Shown piece after piece: positions 1 through 7,864 of a stretch of DNA of 32,993 bases (within the stretch, counting starts at the first letter, position 1; every line of letters begins with the position of its first letter). The position numbers were made by a program, and so were the translations under genes. The notes under the pieces are model-generated. The model ran no database searches. It saw nothing but the letters and a program-made list of their open reading frames with translations, and was not told where the DNA came from. The DNA comes from Methanothrix sp. (GTDB taxonomy: Archaea; Halobacteriota; Methanosarcinia; Methanotrichales; Methanotrichaceae): assembly GCA_026394565.1 (NCBI GenBank), contig JAPKYA010000021.1:1-32993 (forward strand). Direction: 5' to 3'.

Positions 1-2
1 TC

Positions 3-134
3 CCAAATCAGGAGGAGATGAGACGTATCATCACAGAGTCTTTTTGCAAGTTTGCAGAATGCAAAAGTTATGCCGGTTATTGGATTGAAAAGTTTATATT
101 AAATAATAAATATTATAAAAACTTATGCGTATGA
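3..134 (+). other. Possible 3' end of an upstream coding region
   Basis: The third frame is open from the window edge to a TGA at 132-134 and encodes a plausible 43-residue C-terminus (EEMRRIITESFCKF early, ILNNKYYKN late). It could be the end of a separate gene or, more interestingly, the missing N-terminal part of the large NTPase that follows. The frame of that NTPase is itself open back to 103, and a run of A at 117-121 lies where the two frames could be joined. Nothing here is recognisable by family. Confidence 0.25.
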
Positions 135-159
135 CTATAATGAACTAGAGTCGAGTCAA

Positions 160-3100
160 GTGGTATTGCTCTCAGGTCCCGCGGGCTGCGGAAAGTCCAA
201 TATCGCCAAGGACGTCATCTCCATACTATCAGCCGACTATTTTGCATTCAGCTTTCGCGCGGAGGAATTCGCTCAGCCCCATTTCGACGCAACGTTGCAA
301 GGCAACCAGATTCCAGTAAATGCAGCCACACTGGGCGCTATTCTGGCTGGCCAGGATCGGAAGCTTCTGCTGATTGAGAGTGTAGAACGTCTTCTCGAAA
401 AATCGACCCGCGATGCTTTCAGCGATCTCCTGACTCTTGCCGTAAAGGACAAGACCCTGCAAATAATCTTGACATCTAGAGACTATTCGACCGACCTTGT
501 GAGAGCATGCTTCCTCGATGCTGCAAACATCGAACACTCCGTCGTTACTGTTCCTCAGTTAAATGATGACGAGTTGGAGGAGGTAGAAGTTGCCCATCCA
601 GAGCTTAATTTTCCGCTCAGCAATCCAGCGTTGCGCCGGATTTTAAGCAATCCATACGTTATCGAAAAGGCTTTGAGTATCTCATGGTCAGCCGATCGGC
701 CACTACCTGAAAGCGAGCGGGAATTTCGAGCGCTCTTCTGGAAGCAGATCATACGTGCTGAGCACCACCTTGCTGGTGGAATGCCTCGCCGCCGCGAGGA
801 AGTCTTTGTGCAAATTGCATTGCGTCGGGCGAGAGAACTTACTGTCTACATCTCTTGCAACGACTTAGATCCTGCCGTCGTGGATGCTCTGCGACACGAT
901 TCTCTTGTAGTATCCTCGGAGCAAAGCGCAGTACTAGTAGCTCCTGCTCATGATGTTCTTGAAGATTGGGCTATCTTACACTGGATTGAGGAGCAGAATG
1001 TTACCCATTATGGGTCCTTAAGCGAACTTTCCGCCACAATAGGTACGCATCCCGCTCTGCGTCGAGCTTACCGGAAATGGGTGGCTGAACTCCTAGAGCG
1101 TGAACCTAGCGCTGCGGATCGGATCTTCCAAGCCGCAGTCATCGAAGTAGGGATACCTCCTCAATTTCGGGATGACACACTCGTCTCTATACTAAAAGCA
1201 CCATCCGCAGCTGAATTTCTGGAGAGACATATCACTGAACTATTAGCCAATAATAAGAATATCCTCATGCGAGTGATTCATCTCCTTCGGGTCGCGTGTG
1301 TGACCATGCCTACATGGCTGCCGAAGTCGATGGGCCACGGTTCATTGTTCAACGTCCCTGATGGGCCCGCTTGGGGGCGGGTGCTGCAACTGGTGGCAGA
1401 CCGCCTCGCGGAATTTGAACAGGGGGACTACCTGCATCTCTTGGGATTAATCGAGGATTGGAGCCGTTCTGTGAATTGGCAAATGCCTTATCCAGATGGA
1501 GCAACAGCGGTAGCTGCGATCGCATATTGGCTTTTGCAAAATTTCGATAATTACCGATCAGAGGACCAACGCAAACGAACTTTGCATGTAATTGCGAAGA
1601 TTCCCATTGCAGATAGCGAACAGTTTGAGGTTCTTCTTCAAGGAAGCGCGAATGGCAATCAGCGAGATCGCATTGTGGAGGACTTTCGAGATTTCGTCTT
1701 AGCAGGATTTGATGGAACGCCAGCTGCTCGTGACCTGCCAGACCTCGTCATCTCAACAGCAAGAGATTACTTACTGTGCTCAGAAGCGGACCTTCTAGGT
1801 GATCGACAATATGGGGGATCGCTCATGCTCGAAACGCTCTTCGGGATAAAAGAGGGCCTAAATAGCGATTATTTTCCTGCAAGTGCATACCATGGACCCT
1901 TTCTTCCCCTTCTGCGTTATCACCCAACTAAAGGCAAGGATTTTATCATTGCGGTTCTCAACCACAGCGCTGAGTGGTACGCACATCCGAGAGTTTCAGA
2001 AAACATCGAGCCTCCATTTGAAATCGAACTGATATTCACAGATGGAATATCGCGAAGACAATGGTGCAATGCTCGGCTTTGGAATTTGTATCGAGGAAGT
2101 TCAGTCGGTCCGTATGTTTTGCAGTGCCTGCTGGTGGTCCTAGAGCGATGGCTCCTGGAGTTTGCAGAAAGGCATCCCAGAGAATTGGATGCGGCTCTGA
2201 CCGACATTCTGCGACGAAGCAACTCTGCTGCATTGACTGCAGTTGTGGCAAGCGTTGCAACCGCGTTTCCACATGCATCTGGCGAGACTCTCCTCGTGCT
2301 ACTGCGATCGCCCATTTGCATAAGGCTCGATCGCCAAAGAATGGCGACTGAGACAAATTTATCTTCGAGTCTTTTGACATCGATGCTAGAGCTGCGCGCT
2401 GAGAACAAAATCTACATGGCAGAGCGGAAGGAAGCGAACGCTCTGCCACACAGGCGGAGTGACCTTGAGGCTGCGATTGCAAATCTGCAACTAGGTCCTT
2501 TTGCGACTCGTGTGCATGAGATTCTCGATCAGCATCGTGCGGCTCTTCCGCCAGTTTCGGAGCAGGACGACGAAGATCGCGCATGGCGGCTCTCTATCCA
2601 TCGGATGGACTTGCGCCGCTACACTGTCACAGGTGAAGTTGACGAAGACGCAACGGCCATGGAAGGCGTTACGTCTCATGAGCAAGCGCGACACTACATT
2701 CGCCTTGCTCCGATGGAGCTAGAGCCAGATGTCAGGGAGATGGCTGAGGAAAGTGCCGCCCAGTTGGAGGCATTGAACACAAGCCTCAATCTTTTGATGT
2801 GGGGCCTGAACGTCTTCAACAACGAAGACACTACGACCTACGATCCAATGCAATGGCGGCAACGCTTAATGCAGGCACGGAATGTCCCCGCTGCGAGTTC
2901 TATTGTAGTTGGACTAGATATAGCCGCATACGGTCCTGGCTTCATCGCTGCTGTTTGCGCTCGTGATCACTGGGAGGAGATGTCCGATGACGAACGTGAA
3001 TGGGCCGTCGATCTCATCTGCGATGAGGTAATGCTGGATGCAGACACTTGGAACAACTTCGCTCGTGAGCAAAGGCACGAGATGTCTGCTGATCGCCCAT

Positions 3101-4317
3101 GCTCACTGGTGATATCGCAATTGATCGGAAGATCGCTATCCAAAGTGCATCAGACAAGAGTTCGAGAGACGTTCCCAATGGCTTTGACCCACGCAATAGA
3201 CGAAGTGCGGCAGTATGCTGTGTGGGGTGTTGCCAGATATGTCAGCTCCACAAATCGAGATCTTGCCCTACGCTGCGTGAATGCGCTGGCGACCGAAGCA
3301 ACTCGAATCGAGCAGGCGTGGGATTGGGAGGAGCAGCCGTATCTCGAACCTGAAAAGCTCGATGCTATCGAGGCCGAAGCGGCGCTAGCTATTCGACAAC
3401 ATTTTTGGACAAGCGGCTTTATCCCGGACAACTCATACGAAGCGCTGGACATCCGAGAGAGATTCGGTGCAAGAGCCAATGTTCTAATTCTGGCAATCCT
3501 TAGCAAGATGCCGACCGAGCCTGTTGCCATTGCTGAATTTGGACGGATGGCGGAAACGCTTGTGGCATTGTGGGATATTAAAAGCGAACGTAGCCATGAT
3601 CAGAGTAGAGGAAGATCTGAACGGAATTACTGGAACGAAATGGCCGCATCAATGCGTCTTCAAGAGTTCGTGATGCGGACCTCGTCAGATATGACTGCAG
3701 CGATTCTCATGCCCATTCTCGACGCGGTCGACCGCCACCCGCGAGAGATCTACGGTTTTATCCAAGGGCTTGTTGGAATCGAAGATCGCGAACCAAACAC
3801 GCCACAATTTTGGTTCGTGTGGCTGTTATTCGCAGACAGAATACGGCGGGCGAATTGGCTTGCTCAATTGGATCAAGAATACCCTATCGGGAATGAGATG
3901 ATCACCGCCATTTTTCTCGGATTATCGTGGAAAGAAGAAGTTCATCATTGGAGGAGCCTTGAGGGGTATGCATTTCATGTGCACGATTTGTTTAATGTTC
4001 TTCCTCCGTCGTCGACCGTGATGGACAATTACGTTCGCTTCCTCTACGACATCGGGGAACAGTTACTCCCAGAGGCATTTGTCCATATTGCCAACCGTCT
4101 CCACGTTGGAGACCATCAAAAAATGCTTCGGAAGACTAATACGGTTTTTCTGCTCGAAGTGCTGTTGCAGCGCCATGTGTACAGAAGACCATTGGAACTC
4201 AAGCGTGAGCGTAGACTGCGAGATGCAGTCCTCTTTCTCCTCGATCTGCTGGTTGAGCAGGGTTCATCTGCTGCTTTCAGAATGAGAGATGACTTTGTGA
4301 CACCGATCTCACGATAA
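160..4317 (+). CDS. Large STAND/AAA-like P-loop NTPase, probable defence protein, N-terminus probably incomplete
   Basis: The product is 1385 residues with a GTG start. A P-loop GPAGCGKS lies at residues 6-13, a Walker B-like strand LLLIES at about 69-74, and a sensor-like ILTSRD at about 103-108, a pattern common in STAND/NACHT NTPases. HDVLEDWAILHWIEE, about 110 residues after the last of a series of helices, resembles the winged-helix segment that follows such NTPase cores. The remaining thousand or so residues are mainly helical with no family I recognise. STAND proteins usually carry an effector domain ahead of the P-loop; here only five residues precede it, and no ribosome binding site sits before the GTG. 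The frame is open back to 103 without a usual start, so the protein may be truncated or frameshifted near 120. Arginine codons are mostly CGN, which differs from several neighbours and hints at transfer. A defence role is inferred from architecture only. Confidence 0.7.
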   Translation: MVLLSGPAGCGKSNIAKDVISILSADYFAFSFRAEEFAQPHFDATLQGNQIPVNAATLGAILAGQDRKLLLIESVERLLEKSTRDAFSDLLTLAVKDKTLQIILTSRDYSTDLVRACFLDAANIEHSVVTVPQLNDDELEEVEVAHPELNFPLSNPALRRILSNPYVIEKALSISWSADRPLPESEREFRALFWKQIIRAEHHLAGGMPRRREEVFVQIALRRARELTVYISCNDLDPAVVDALRHDSLVVSSEQSAVLVAPAHDVLEDWAILHWIEEQNVTHYGSLSELSATIGTHPALRRAYRKWVAELLEREPSAADRIFQAAVIEVGIPPQFRDDTLVSILKAPSAAEFLERHITELLANNKNILMRVIHLLRVACVTMPTWLPKSMGHGSLFNVPDGPAWGRVLQLVADRLAEFEQGDYLHLLGLIEDWSRSVNWQMPYPDGATAVAAIAYWLLQNFDNYRSEDQRKRTLHVIAKIPIADSEQFEVLLQGSANGNQRDRIVEDFRDFVLAGFDGTPAARDLPDLVISTARDYLLCSEADLLGDRQYGGSLMLETLFGIKEGLNSDYFPASAYHGPFLPLLRYHPTKGKDFIIAVLNHSAEWYAHPRVSENIEPPFEIELIFTDGISRRQWCNARLWNLYRGSSVGPYVLQCLLVVLERWLLEFAERHPRELDAALTDILRRSNSAALTAVVASVATAFPHASGETLLVLLRSPICIRLDRQRMATETNLSSSLLTSMLELRAENKIYMAERKEANALPHRRSDLEAAIANLQLGPFATRVHEILDQHRAALPPVSEQDDEDRAWRLSIHRMDLRRYTVTGEVDEDATAMEGVTSHEQARHYIRLAPMELEPDVREMAEESAAQLEALNTSLNLLMWGLNVFNNEDTTTYDPMQWRQRLMQARNVPAASSIVVGLDIAAYGPGFIAAVCARDHWEEMSDDEREWAVDLICDEVMLDADTWNNFAREQRHEMSADRPCSLVISQLIGRSLSKVHQTRVRETFPMALTHAIDEVRQYAVWGVARYVSSTNRDLALRCVNALATEATRIEQAWDWEEQPYLEPEKLDAIEAEAALAIRQHFWTSGFIPDNSYEALDIRERFGARANVLILAILSKMPTEPVAIAEFGRMAETLVALWDIKSERSHDQSRGRSERNYWNEMAASMRLQEFVMRTSSDMTAAILMPILDAVDRHPREIYGFIQGLVGIEDREPNTPQFWFVWLLFADRIRRANWLAQLDQEYPIGNEMITAIFLGLSWKEEVHHWRSLEGYAFHVHDLFNVLPPSSTVMDNYVRFLYDIGEQLLPEAFVHIANRLHVGDHQKMLRKTNTVFLLEVLLQRHVYRRPLELKRERRLRDAVLFLLDLLVEQGSSAAFRMRDDFVTPISR

Positions 4318-4424
4318 TTGAGTATATGATTGAGGGTTAACAAGATCGGTTAGGTGTTAGACGAGATGAACTTTGTGGCTCTTCGCAATATCCAGCGGGT
4401 AACCTCAAGGTACTGATTGGGCAA

Positions 4425-4715
4425 TGGGCCAAATGTCCCTACAAAAAGCCTTTGTGCGTCCTCTGTGTGCTCTGTGAGCTCTGTGGTTGGGTTCGTTCGT
4501 CGTCGCTTTGCTGATAACGGCTAATAGTAATCGCAGACTGAACAATTATTGGAGACAAATCCGGCGAAAACACCGCTCATCAGGTCTCCTGCCCCCTCAC
4601 CTCTGGCCCGATCGGCCTCCCCCACCAGGATGCGAGCGCGCGCAGCCGGGCCCTGAGCCCGAGCAACGCCGCCAGAAGCCAGGCCTGGCCCTGTGGGCAG
4701 CCCGCCCTCGCCAAG
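4425..4715 (+). repeat. Dispersed repeat, copy A
   Basis: This is one of three direct copies of a noncoding element in the window (also near 4778 and 6714). The order shared with copy B is a GGGYCAAATGTCCC box, a GTGCGTCCTCTGTG block, a run of CTCTGTGAG-like units (three here), GGTTGGGTTCGTTCGTCGTCGCTT, CGGCTAATAGTAA, and a GC-rich tail with GCCCGAGC and GTGGGCAGCC. No convincing protein is encoded. The 107 bases from 4318 to 4424 between the NTPase and this repeat hold nothing I recognise. Confidence 0.7.
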
Positions 4716-4777
4716 GCAGCCCACTGGCGGGCCTGCGGCGATCAATAGCTTATCATGCACTTTTAGGATAGGATAAT

Positions 4778-5055
4778 GGGTCAAATGTCCCCAATGTATC
4801 TCGACGAGAAGTCTCTGTGCGTCCTCTGTGAACTCTGTGAGCTCTGTGAGCTCTGTGGTTGGGTTCGTTCGTCGTCGCTTGCAGATAGCGGCTAATAGTA
4901 ACCGTAGACGGAGCGTTAGCATGGAGACCTGTCCAGCAGAAATATTGCTCATCCGGCCTCCCGCCCCCCGCACACGAGTGCGCATGCGGGCCCCCGAGCC
5001 CGAGCGGCACCCCAGTGCGAGGCCCGGCCCGGTGGGCAGCCTGTCCGCTTCTGCC
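4778..5055 (+). repeat. Dispersed repeat, copy B
   Basis: This copy lies directly behind copy A in the same orientation. It has the same boxes in the same order, with the CTCTGTGAG-like unit repeated four times and a recognisable GC-rich tail ending in GTGGGCAGCC. It abuts the 3' end of the vapC gene, which reads towards it. The different unit number compared with copies A and C indicates expansion or contraction of a short tandem array inside a larger mobile or duplicated element. Confidence 0.7.
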
Positions 5056-5064
5056 AGAAGCTAC

Positions 5065-5451
5065 TCAGCTTTGGGTTCTGTTCAAAAAGATAACATCATT
5101 TTGTCCTTTGAAGTCGCAGTCCCCTGTCAACACGCTGGCAGCTTCACGCCTGGCCGTAGCGTAGACAATTGAGTCCCCCAATCCCCATTTGAGCCTGTGC
5201 CTGATCCTGGCGGCTTCGACTGCTATCTCTTCATCCACATCGATAAGGAGGCAGCGTTCTTTCATGGCGCCCTTCTTCTCTTCGGCGATTCTTTCATCGT
5301 AAACGTGGAGGATCCAGCGATAGACCTCCGCCAGATTGACGGTGCTGATTATGAGGTCCTGGTCGTCATCCAGATAACCCATGACCACCCTCCCCGCGTC
5401 ACTGCCCTGGAAAAACTCGATCCAGGCCCAGGAGTCAATCAAAACGGTCAA
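5065..5451 (-). CDS. vapC: VapC-type PIN-domain ribonuclease toxin
   Basis: The product is 128 residues with a PIN fold. The acidic metal ligands visible are D6 in VLIDSWAW, E43 in NLAEVY, D93 in LGDSIVYA and D111/D113 in LTGDCDF. PIN toxins cleave RNA, often tRNA or rRNA, when the antitoxin is lost. I chose the TTG at 5451 because it starts the canonical first strand (TVLIDSW). A longer frame reaches 5550 but its first 33 residues only read through the antitoxin gene. The TTG start lies 17 bases inside the vapB 3' end, so the two genes are translationally coupled. The target RNA cannot be told from sequence. Confidence 0.88.
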   Translation of the reverse strand: MTVLIDSWAWIEFFQGSDAGRVVMGYLDDDQDLIISTVNLAEVYRWILHVYDERIAEEKKGAMKERCLLIDVDEEIAVEAARIRHRLKWGLGDSIVYATARREAASVLTGDCDFKGQNDVIFLNRTQS

Positions 5452-5629
5452 TCTCTTCCCTCTGGAAGGATTCAAGCTTGGGCAGGCTGCCGAAATGCGA
5501 TCTATCCATGCGCTTTGCCTTTTTGAAGAGATAGCGGATGACCTCGTCATAAGACTTGGCGTTGATCTCCTTCTTCAGCCGGTCAAGCATCTGCTGAACA
5601 TCGTCTTTGACCTGAATAGTAGTAGACAT
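5435..5629 (-). CDS. vapB: VapB-type antitoxin
   Basis: The product is 64 residues. The N-terminal TTIQV strand followed by two helices (DDVQQMLDRLKKE and SYDEVIRYLFKKA) is the ribbon-helix-helix DNA-binding arrangement of archaeal VapB antitoxins. The C-terminus, FQREEIDRFD, should be the toxin-binding tail. The gene overlaps vapC by 17 bases and precedes it. It should bind and inhibit the PIN toxin and repress its own promoter. A decayed copy of its tail lies on the other strand at 6046-6120. Confidence 0.87.
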   Translation of the reverse strand: MSTTIQVKDDVQQMLDRLKKEINAKSYDEVIRYLFKKAKRMDRSHFGSLPKLESFQREEIDRFD

Positions 5630-5631
5630 GC

Positions 5632-5665
5632 TATAACATTAAGTTATTATAAGTTTATAACATTA
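5632..5665 (-). promoter_or_regulatory. vapBC promoter with paired 10-bp direct repeats
   Basis: The motif TATAACATTA (plus-strand reading) occurs at 5632-5641 and again at 5656-5665, a spacing of 24 bp. It lies in a very AT-rich stretch immediately upstream of vapB, with the first copy only two bases from the start codon. The segment must contain the TATA box, and the paired repeats are good candidates for an autoregulatory VapB operator. The leader must be very short or absent. Confidence 0.5.
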
Positions 5666-5675
5666 TTGACTTAAG

Positions 5676-6042
5676 ATGCCGTACACCGAAAAGCAGGAGA
5701 TCACAGTCGCGGCCCACTGCCTGCTCAATCCCTTGACGCGAGTGAGAGGTCTCGCCCCGCTGCTCTTCCAGCCCGAGGGGCCGACCGTTCAGCTCCCTTG
5801 CCCTGAGGCGCTCTACCTGGGTCTCGCGCGCTGGGCGGTTACTCGAAATCAGCTCGATGTGCCCATGTTTCGCCGCTTCTGCCGCTTGCTGATCGAAGGC
5901 TACGCGGACCTCTTAGAGATGCTGCCCCGCCAGCACGCGCGTGAGCGGGAGGGGAGTGTTCATGGAGGAGCTGCTGGCGGAGATGGGGCGGCGGGGTGTG
6001 CAGGTCGAGGCAGAGGAGATTGGAGCAGAAGGCAGACGCAAG
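5676..6042 (+). pseudogene. TudS-related putative desulfidase (CD3072-like), internally deleted and frameshifted
   Basis: The first frame starts at ATG 5676 and gives VAAHCLLNPLTRVRGLA, then LPCPEALYLGLARWAVTRNQ and FRRFCRLLIEGYADLL. This matches the N-terminal half of the TudS-related desulfidase family, including the HCLLN cysteine and the PCPE cysteine. The family's central segment with the SPSCG cysteine is absent. The C-terminal piece GVFMEELLAEMGRRG appears in a different frame from about 5953. About 50 codons have therefore been lost together with the frame, most likely near 5925-5940, so the gene is dead. The frame of the tail runs on without a stop into a VapB-like tail. The start lies back to back with vapBC across a 46-base AT-rich gap. 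Confidence 0.7.
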
Positions 6043-6045
6043 AGG

Positions 6046-6134
6046 ATGGATGAAAAGGAATTCGGAAGCCTGCCGGGGATTAAACCCTTCCAGAGGGAAG
6101 AAATCGATCGTTTTGATTGAAAGCACCTAGACTT
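6046..6134 (+). pseudogene. Remnant of a second vapBC junction (VapB tail plus first VapC codons)
   Basis: The codons from ATG 6046 to TGA 6118-6120 read KRMD-x3-FGSLP-x4-FQREEIDRFD when the preceding residues are included. This is nearly the same as the C-terminus of the intact VapB on the opposite strand. The overlapping frame that would start VapC reads SIVLIES and then stops at once, against TVLIDSW in the intact toxin. It is a decayed inverted copy of the vapB/vapC overlap and now forms the end of the open frame running from the TudS-like C-terminus. Confidence 0.72.
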
Positions 6135-6455
6135 CGTAAGCCCTCTCATGCAGGATAATGCTTGAGGTCGACGATCGTGTTTTCTTTGCGCTCTTCGAGG
6201 CTTCGCGCTGGATCACGGGCTCACGCGAAGGCGCGAAGACGCGAAGTTTCGATTGAGAGAAGGACAATTCTTGCCACAGCACAAAGACGCCAAACACAGA
6301 CGGATCTGCCTATCGAAAAAGGCCTGGCTGCAAACCGGAGGCGCAAAAAGGCCCCCAGGCGGGCGGGTGCGAGAGTGCCTTTCCAGGTGGAAGAAATCGG
6401 CAAGAAAGAAGGCACTGGCGGCGATTCCAGAGCGGGGGCCGGGCGGTTCCAACGA
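6135..6455. other. Noncoding stretch with short degenerate tandem repeats
   Basis: No convincing gene is seen. At about 6221-6245 there are three near-copies of a CGCGAAGRC unit, and at about 6277-6300 there are CACAAAGACGCC/CAAACACAGAC units, similar in style to the short tandem blocks in the dispersed repeat. The long open frames on both strands are mutually overlapping, basic, and match nothing I recognise; they follow from the GC-rich composition. Confidence 0.4.
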
Positions 6456-6461
6456 ATACAG

Positions 6462-6468
6462 TTAAATA
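6462..6468 (+). promoter_or_regulatory. Probable TATA box of tRNA-Leu
   Basis: TTAAATA is an archaeal box A-like sequence 32 bases before the first base of mature tRNA-Leu, a spacing compatible with initiation a few bases upstream of the tRNA. Confidence 0.45.
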
Positions 6469-6499
6469 CTACTACTGCATGGGATTGGCTGCATCTTTT

Positions 6500-6584
6500 G
6501 CGGGGATTGCCAAGCCAGGTCAAAGGCGCTGGATTCAGGGTCCAGTCACGAAGGTGTTCGTGGGTTCGAATCCCATTCCCCGCA
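6500..6584 (+). tRNA. tRNA-Leu(CAG)
   Basis: The acceptor GCGGGGA pairs with TCCCCGC and the discriminator is A. The D stem is GCC/GGC. The anticodon stem CTGGA/TCCAG encloses the loop TTCAGGG with anticodon CAG. A long class II variable arm follows, then a T arm GTGGG-TTCGAAT-CCCAT. The long variable arm and anticodon make it a leucine tRNA reading CUG. CCA is not encoded, and no intron is seen. Confidence 0.95.
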
Positions 6585-6713
6585 CCTAGAATCTATTGCA
6601 TATTATTATATTATAATATCCATTTTGACATATGTAATTTTATATCCTTAATTACCTGTCTCTTTTCAAGGAGATTGTTTCTTTTTATCGGTGTTCCTTA
6701 TTAAAATATTAAT

Positions 6714-6868
6714 TGGGTCAAATGTCCCCCGTGTATCTCGACAAGAAGTCTCTGTGCGTCCTCTGTGGTTGGATTTGTTCATCGTCGCTCAGGCAGACAG
6801 CGGCTAATAGTAACCGTAGACTTGGGCGCTAACGTGGAGGCCGGTACGGCAGAGATATTGCGGATTCG
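6714..6868 (+). repeat. Dispersed repeat, copy C
   Basis: This is the third copy, same strand as A and B. It has GGGTCAAATGTCCCC, GTATCTCGACAAGAAG, the GTGCGTCCTCTGTG block with only one unit of the short array, and CGGCTAATAGTAACCGTAGAC. The GC-rich tail of copies A and B is not clearly present. It starts about 130 bases behind tRNA-Leu; the gap between them is AT-rich with T runs near 6660-6690 that could serve as a terminator. Bases 6869-6979 hold nothing I recognise. Confidence 0.65.
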
Positions 6869-6979
6869 CGTCGAGCACATTCTTTATATCGTTGAACGTC
6901 GAACCCAAAATTGGCGATAGTCGAGGCATGAAGGGTCCCTCCCAGTGCCTTGACATCGCCCAACCTCATGATGTAGTTG

Positions 6980-7195
6980 TTATGGCATCAATGAGAAGAC
7001 CATTGCCCGTCCCCGCCTTTCCACTGTGATCTTGTTCTCGCGACCCAGCCAGCCCAGTGCGCCATAGACTAACTCGCGCCTCAAGCCAGTTGCCTTCACT
7101 ATATTGTCGATGGTGCTTGGACCATTCTGATTGAGTGCTTGCCAGACGACACCGGCATTCATGCCAAATACCGATTCAATCGTTATTTCTGTCAT
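6980..7195 (-). CDS. Small winged-helix protein (DUF2582-like)
   Basis: The product is 71 residues. The sequence VVWQALNQNGPSTIDNIV, then a recognition helix with LRRELVYGALGWLGRE, then a wing with KITVERRGRAMVFSL follows the small stand-alone winged helix-turn-helix family DUF2582 over its whole length. It probably binds DNA as a dimer, but its targets are unknown. It is monocistronic, flanked upstream by an AT-rich region (7196-7278). Confidence 0.75.
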   Translation of the reverse strand: MTEITIESVFGMNAGVVWQALNQNGPSTIDNIVKATGLRRELVYGALGWLGRENKITVERRGRAMVFSLMP

Positions 7196-7278
7196 GTCAT
7201 TACACGCTCATTTAAAGATGGTTCCATTCCCGAGATAAATGGATTGTCACGTGATAATAGAATAAAAAAGCGGACGAA

Positions 7279-7434
7279 CTAGAGGTTACCTTTGAGCAAC
7301 TGGTAAACGAAATAGACCACAATTGCGAAGATAGCCAATCCGCCCAGGAACCACATGGTTCTCCAGAGGAAAGCAACGATTACGATTGCAAGAACCAACA
7401 AAAGCAAGTTCTTAATACTTCTCTCGATAGCCAT
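7279..7434 (-). CDS. 51-residue two-helix membrane protein
   Basis: An ATG at 7432-7434 opens a frame of 51 codons ending in TAG. After a basic start (MAIERSIKN) come two hydrophobic stretches, LLLLVLAIVIVAFLW and MWFLGGLAIFAIVVYFVYQL, separated by an RT pair, so the hairpin probably has its termini inside. The even spread of hydrophobic codons and a proper start support a real gene. No family is recognised. The 120 bases upstream (7435-7555) contain no gene. Confidence 0.55.
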   Translation of the reverse strand: MAIERSIKNLLLLVLAIVIVAFLWRTMWFLGGLAIFAIVVYFVYQLLKGNL

Positions 7435-7591
7435 GTCTTAAATGATGTCACCTTCCAATAAAACCGTTTCGACAGAAGAATCGCCACCCCAAATGAAGAA
7501 ATGGGACACTCACAAAAAACGATAACTATAACAAGGTTACACTCTGATTAACTTGAGGTGATAAACAACGGACACTATCGATTTTGAGATC

Positions 7592-7822
7592 ATGAAAGCA
7601 ATAGCTGACCTCAAGGTTCCCTACCCAAAAGCAGGTAGGATTAATTCTTTGGTAAGACTTGATCCTGAAGAACTTGGGGCACGCCTGGGGGTCTTGGAGA
7701 TGCAAGGATATGTCACGAACCAAAGCGAAACGGAAACGGAGGATTCTAGCCTCCCCAACGGTATATGTGCGGCCGGGCTAACTAATCTGGGGAAGCGAGC
7801 TTTGGCAGGACCGAGATGGTAA
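7592..7822 (+). CDS. Small winged-helix-like protein
   Basis: The product is 76 residues. EELGARLGVLEMQGYV followed, after a charged variable part, by AGLTNLGKRAL is the helix, recognition helix and wing-end pattern of small archaeal transcription regulators. The frame is open upstream to 7565 and those codons (TIDFEIMKAI) look like genuine protein, so the original start may lie before the ATG used here. A GAGGTGAT motif sits at 7553-7560, too far from 7592 to serve it well. The start may have been lost. Confidence 0.45.
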   Translation: MKAIADLKVPYPKAGRINSLVRLDPEELGARLGVLEMQGYVTNQSETETEDSSLPNGICAAGLTNLGKRALAGPRW

Positions 7823-7864
7823 AATCTATTAATTTTGCAGATTTCTTCAGCTCGATTAAAATTA

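Noticed and set aside
2036..2584. Antisense frame of 182 codons opposite the NTPase gene
   Set aside because: It is Ser/Arg/His-rich with no family match, while the NTPase frame is continuous over 4 kb.
4487..4771. Open frames within dispersed repeat copies A and B
   Set aside because: The frames are not conserved between copies, which differ by indels in the short tandem core.
4450..4860. Tandem CTCTGTGAG units considered as a CRISPR array
   Set aside because: Units are about 9 bases and directly abutting, without spacers, and there are no cas genes.
5197..5674. Two plus-strand frames opposite vapBC
   Set aside because: They are shadows of the well-supported toxin-antitoxin genes and have no start signals.
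6162..6704. Long plus-strand open frame of 180 codons
   Set aside because: It runs through tRNA-Leu and low-complexity repeat DNA, and its product is basic with no family resemblance.
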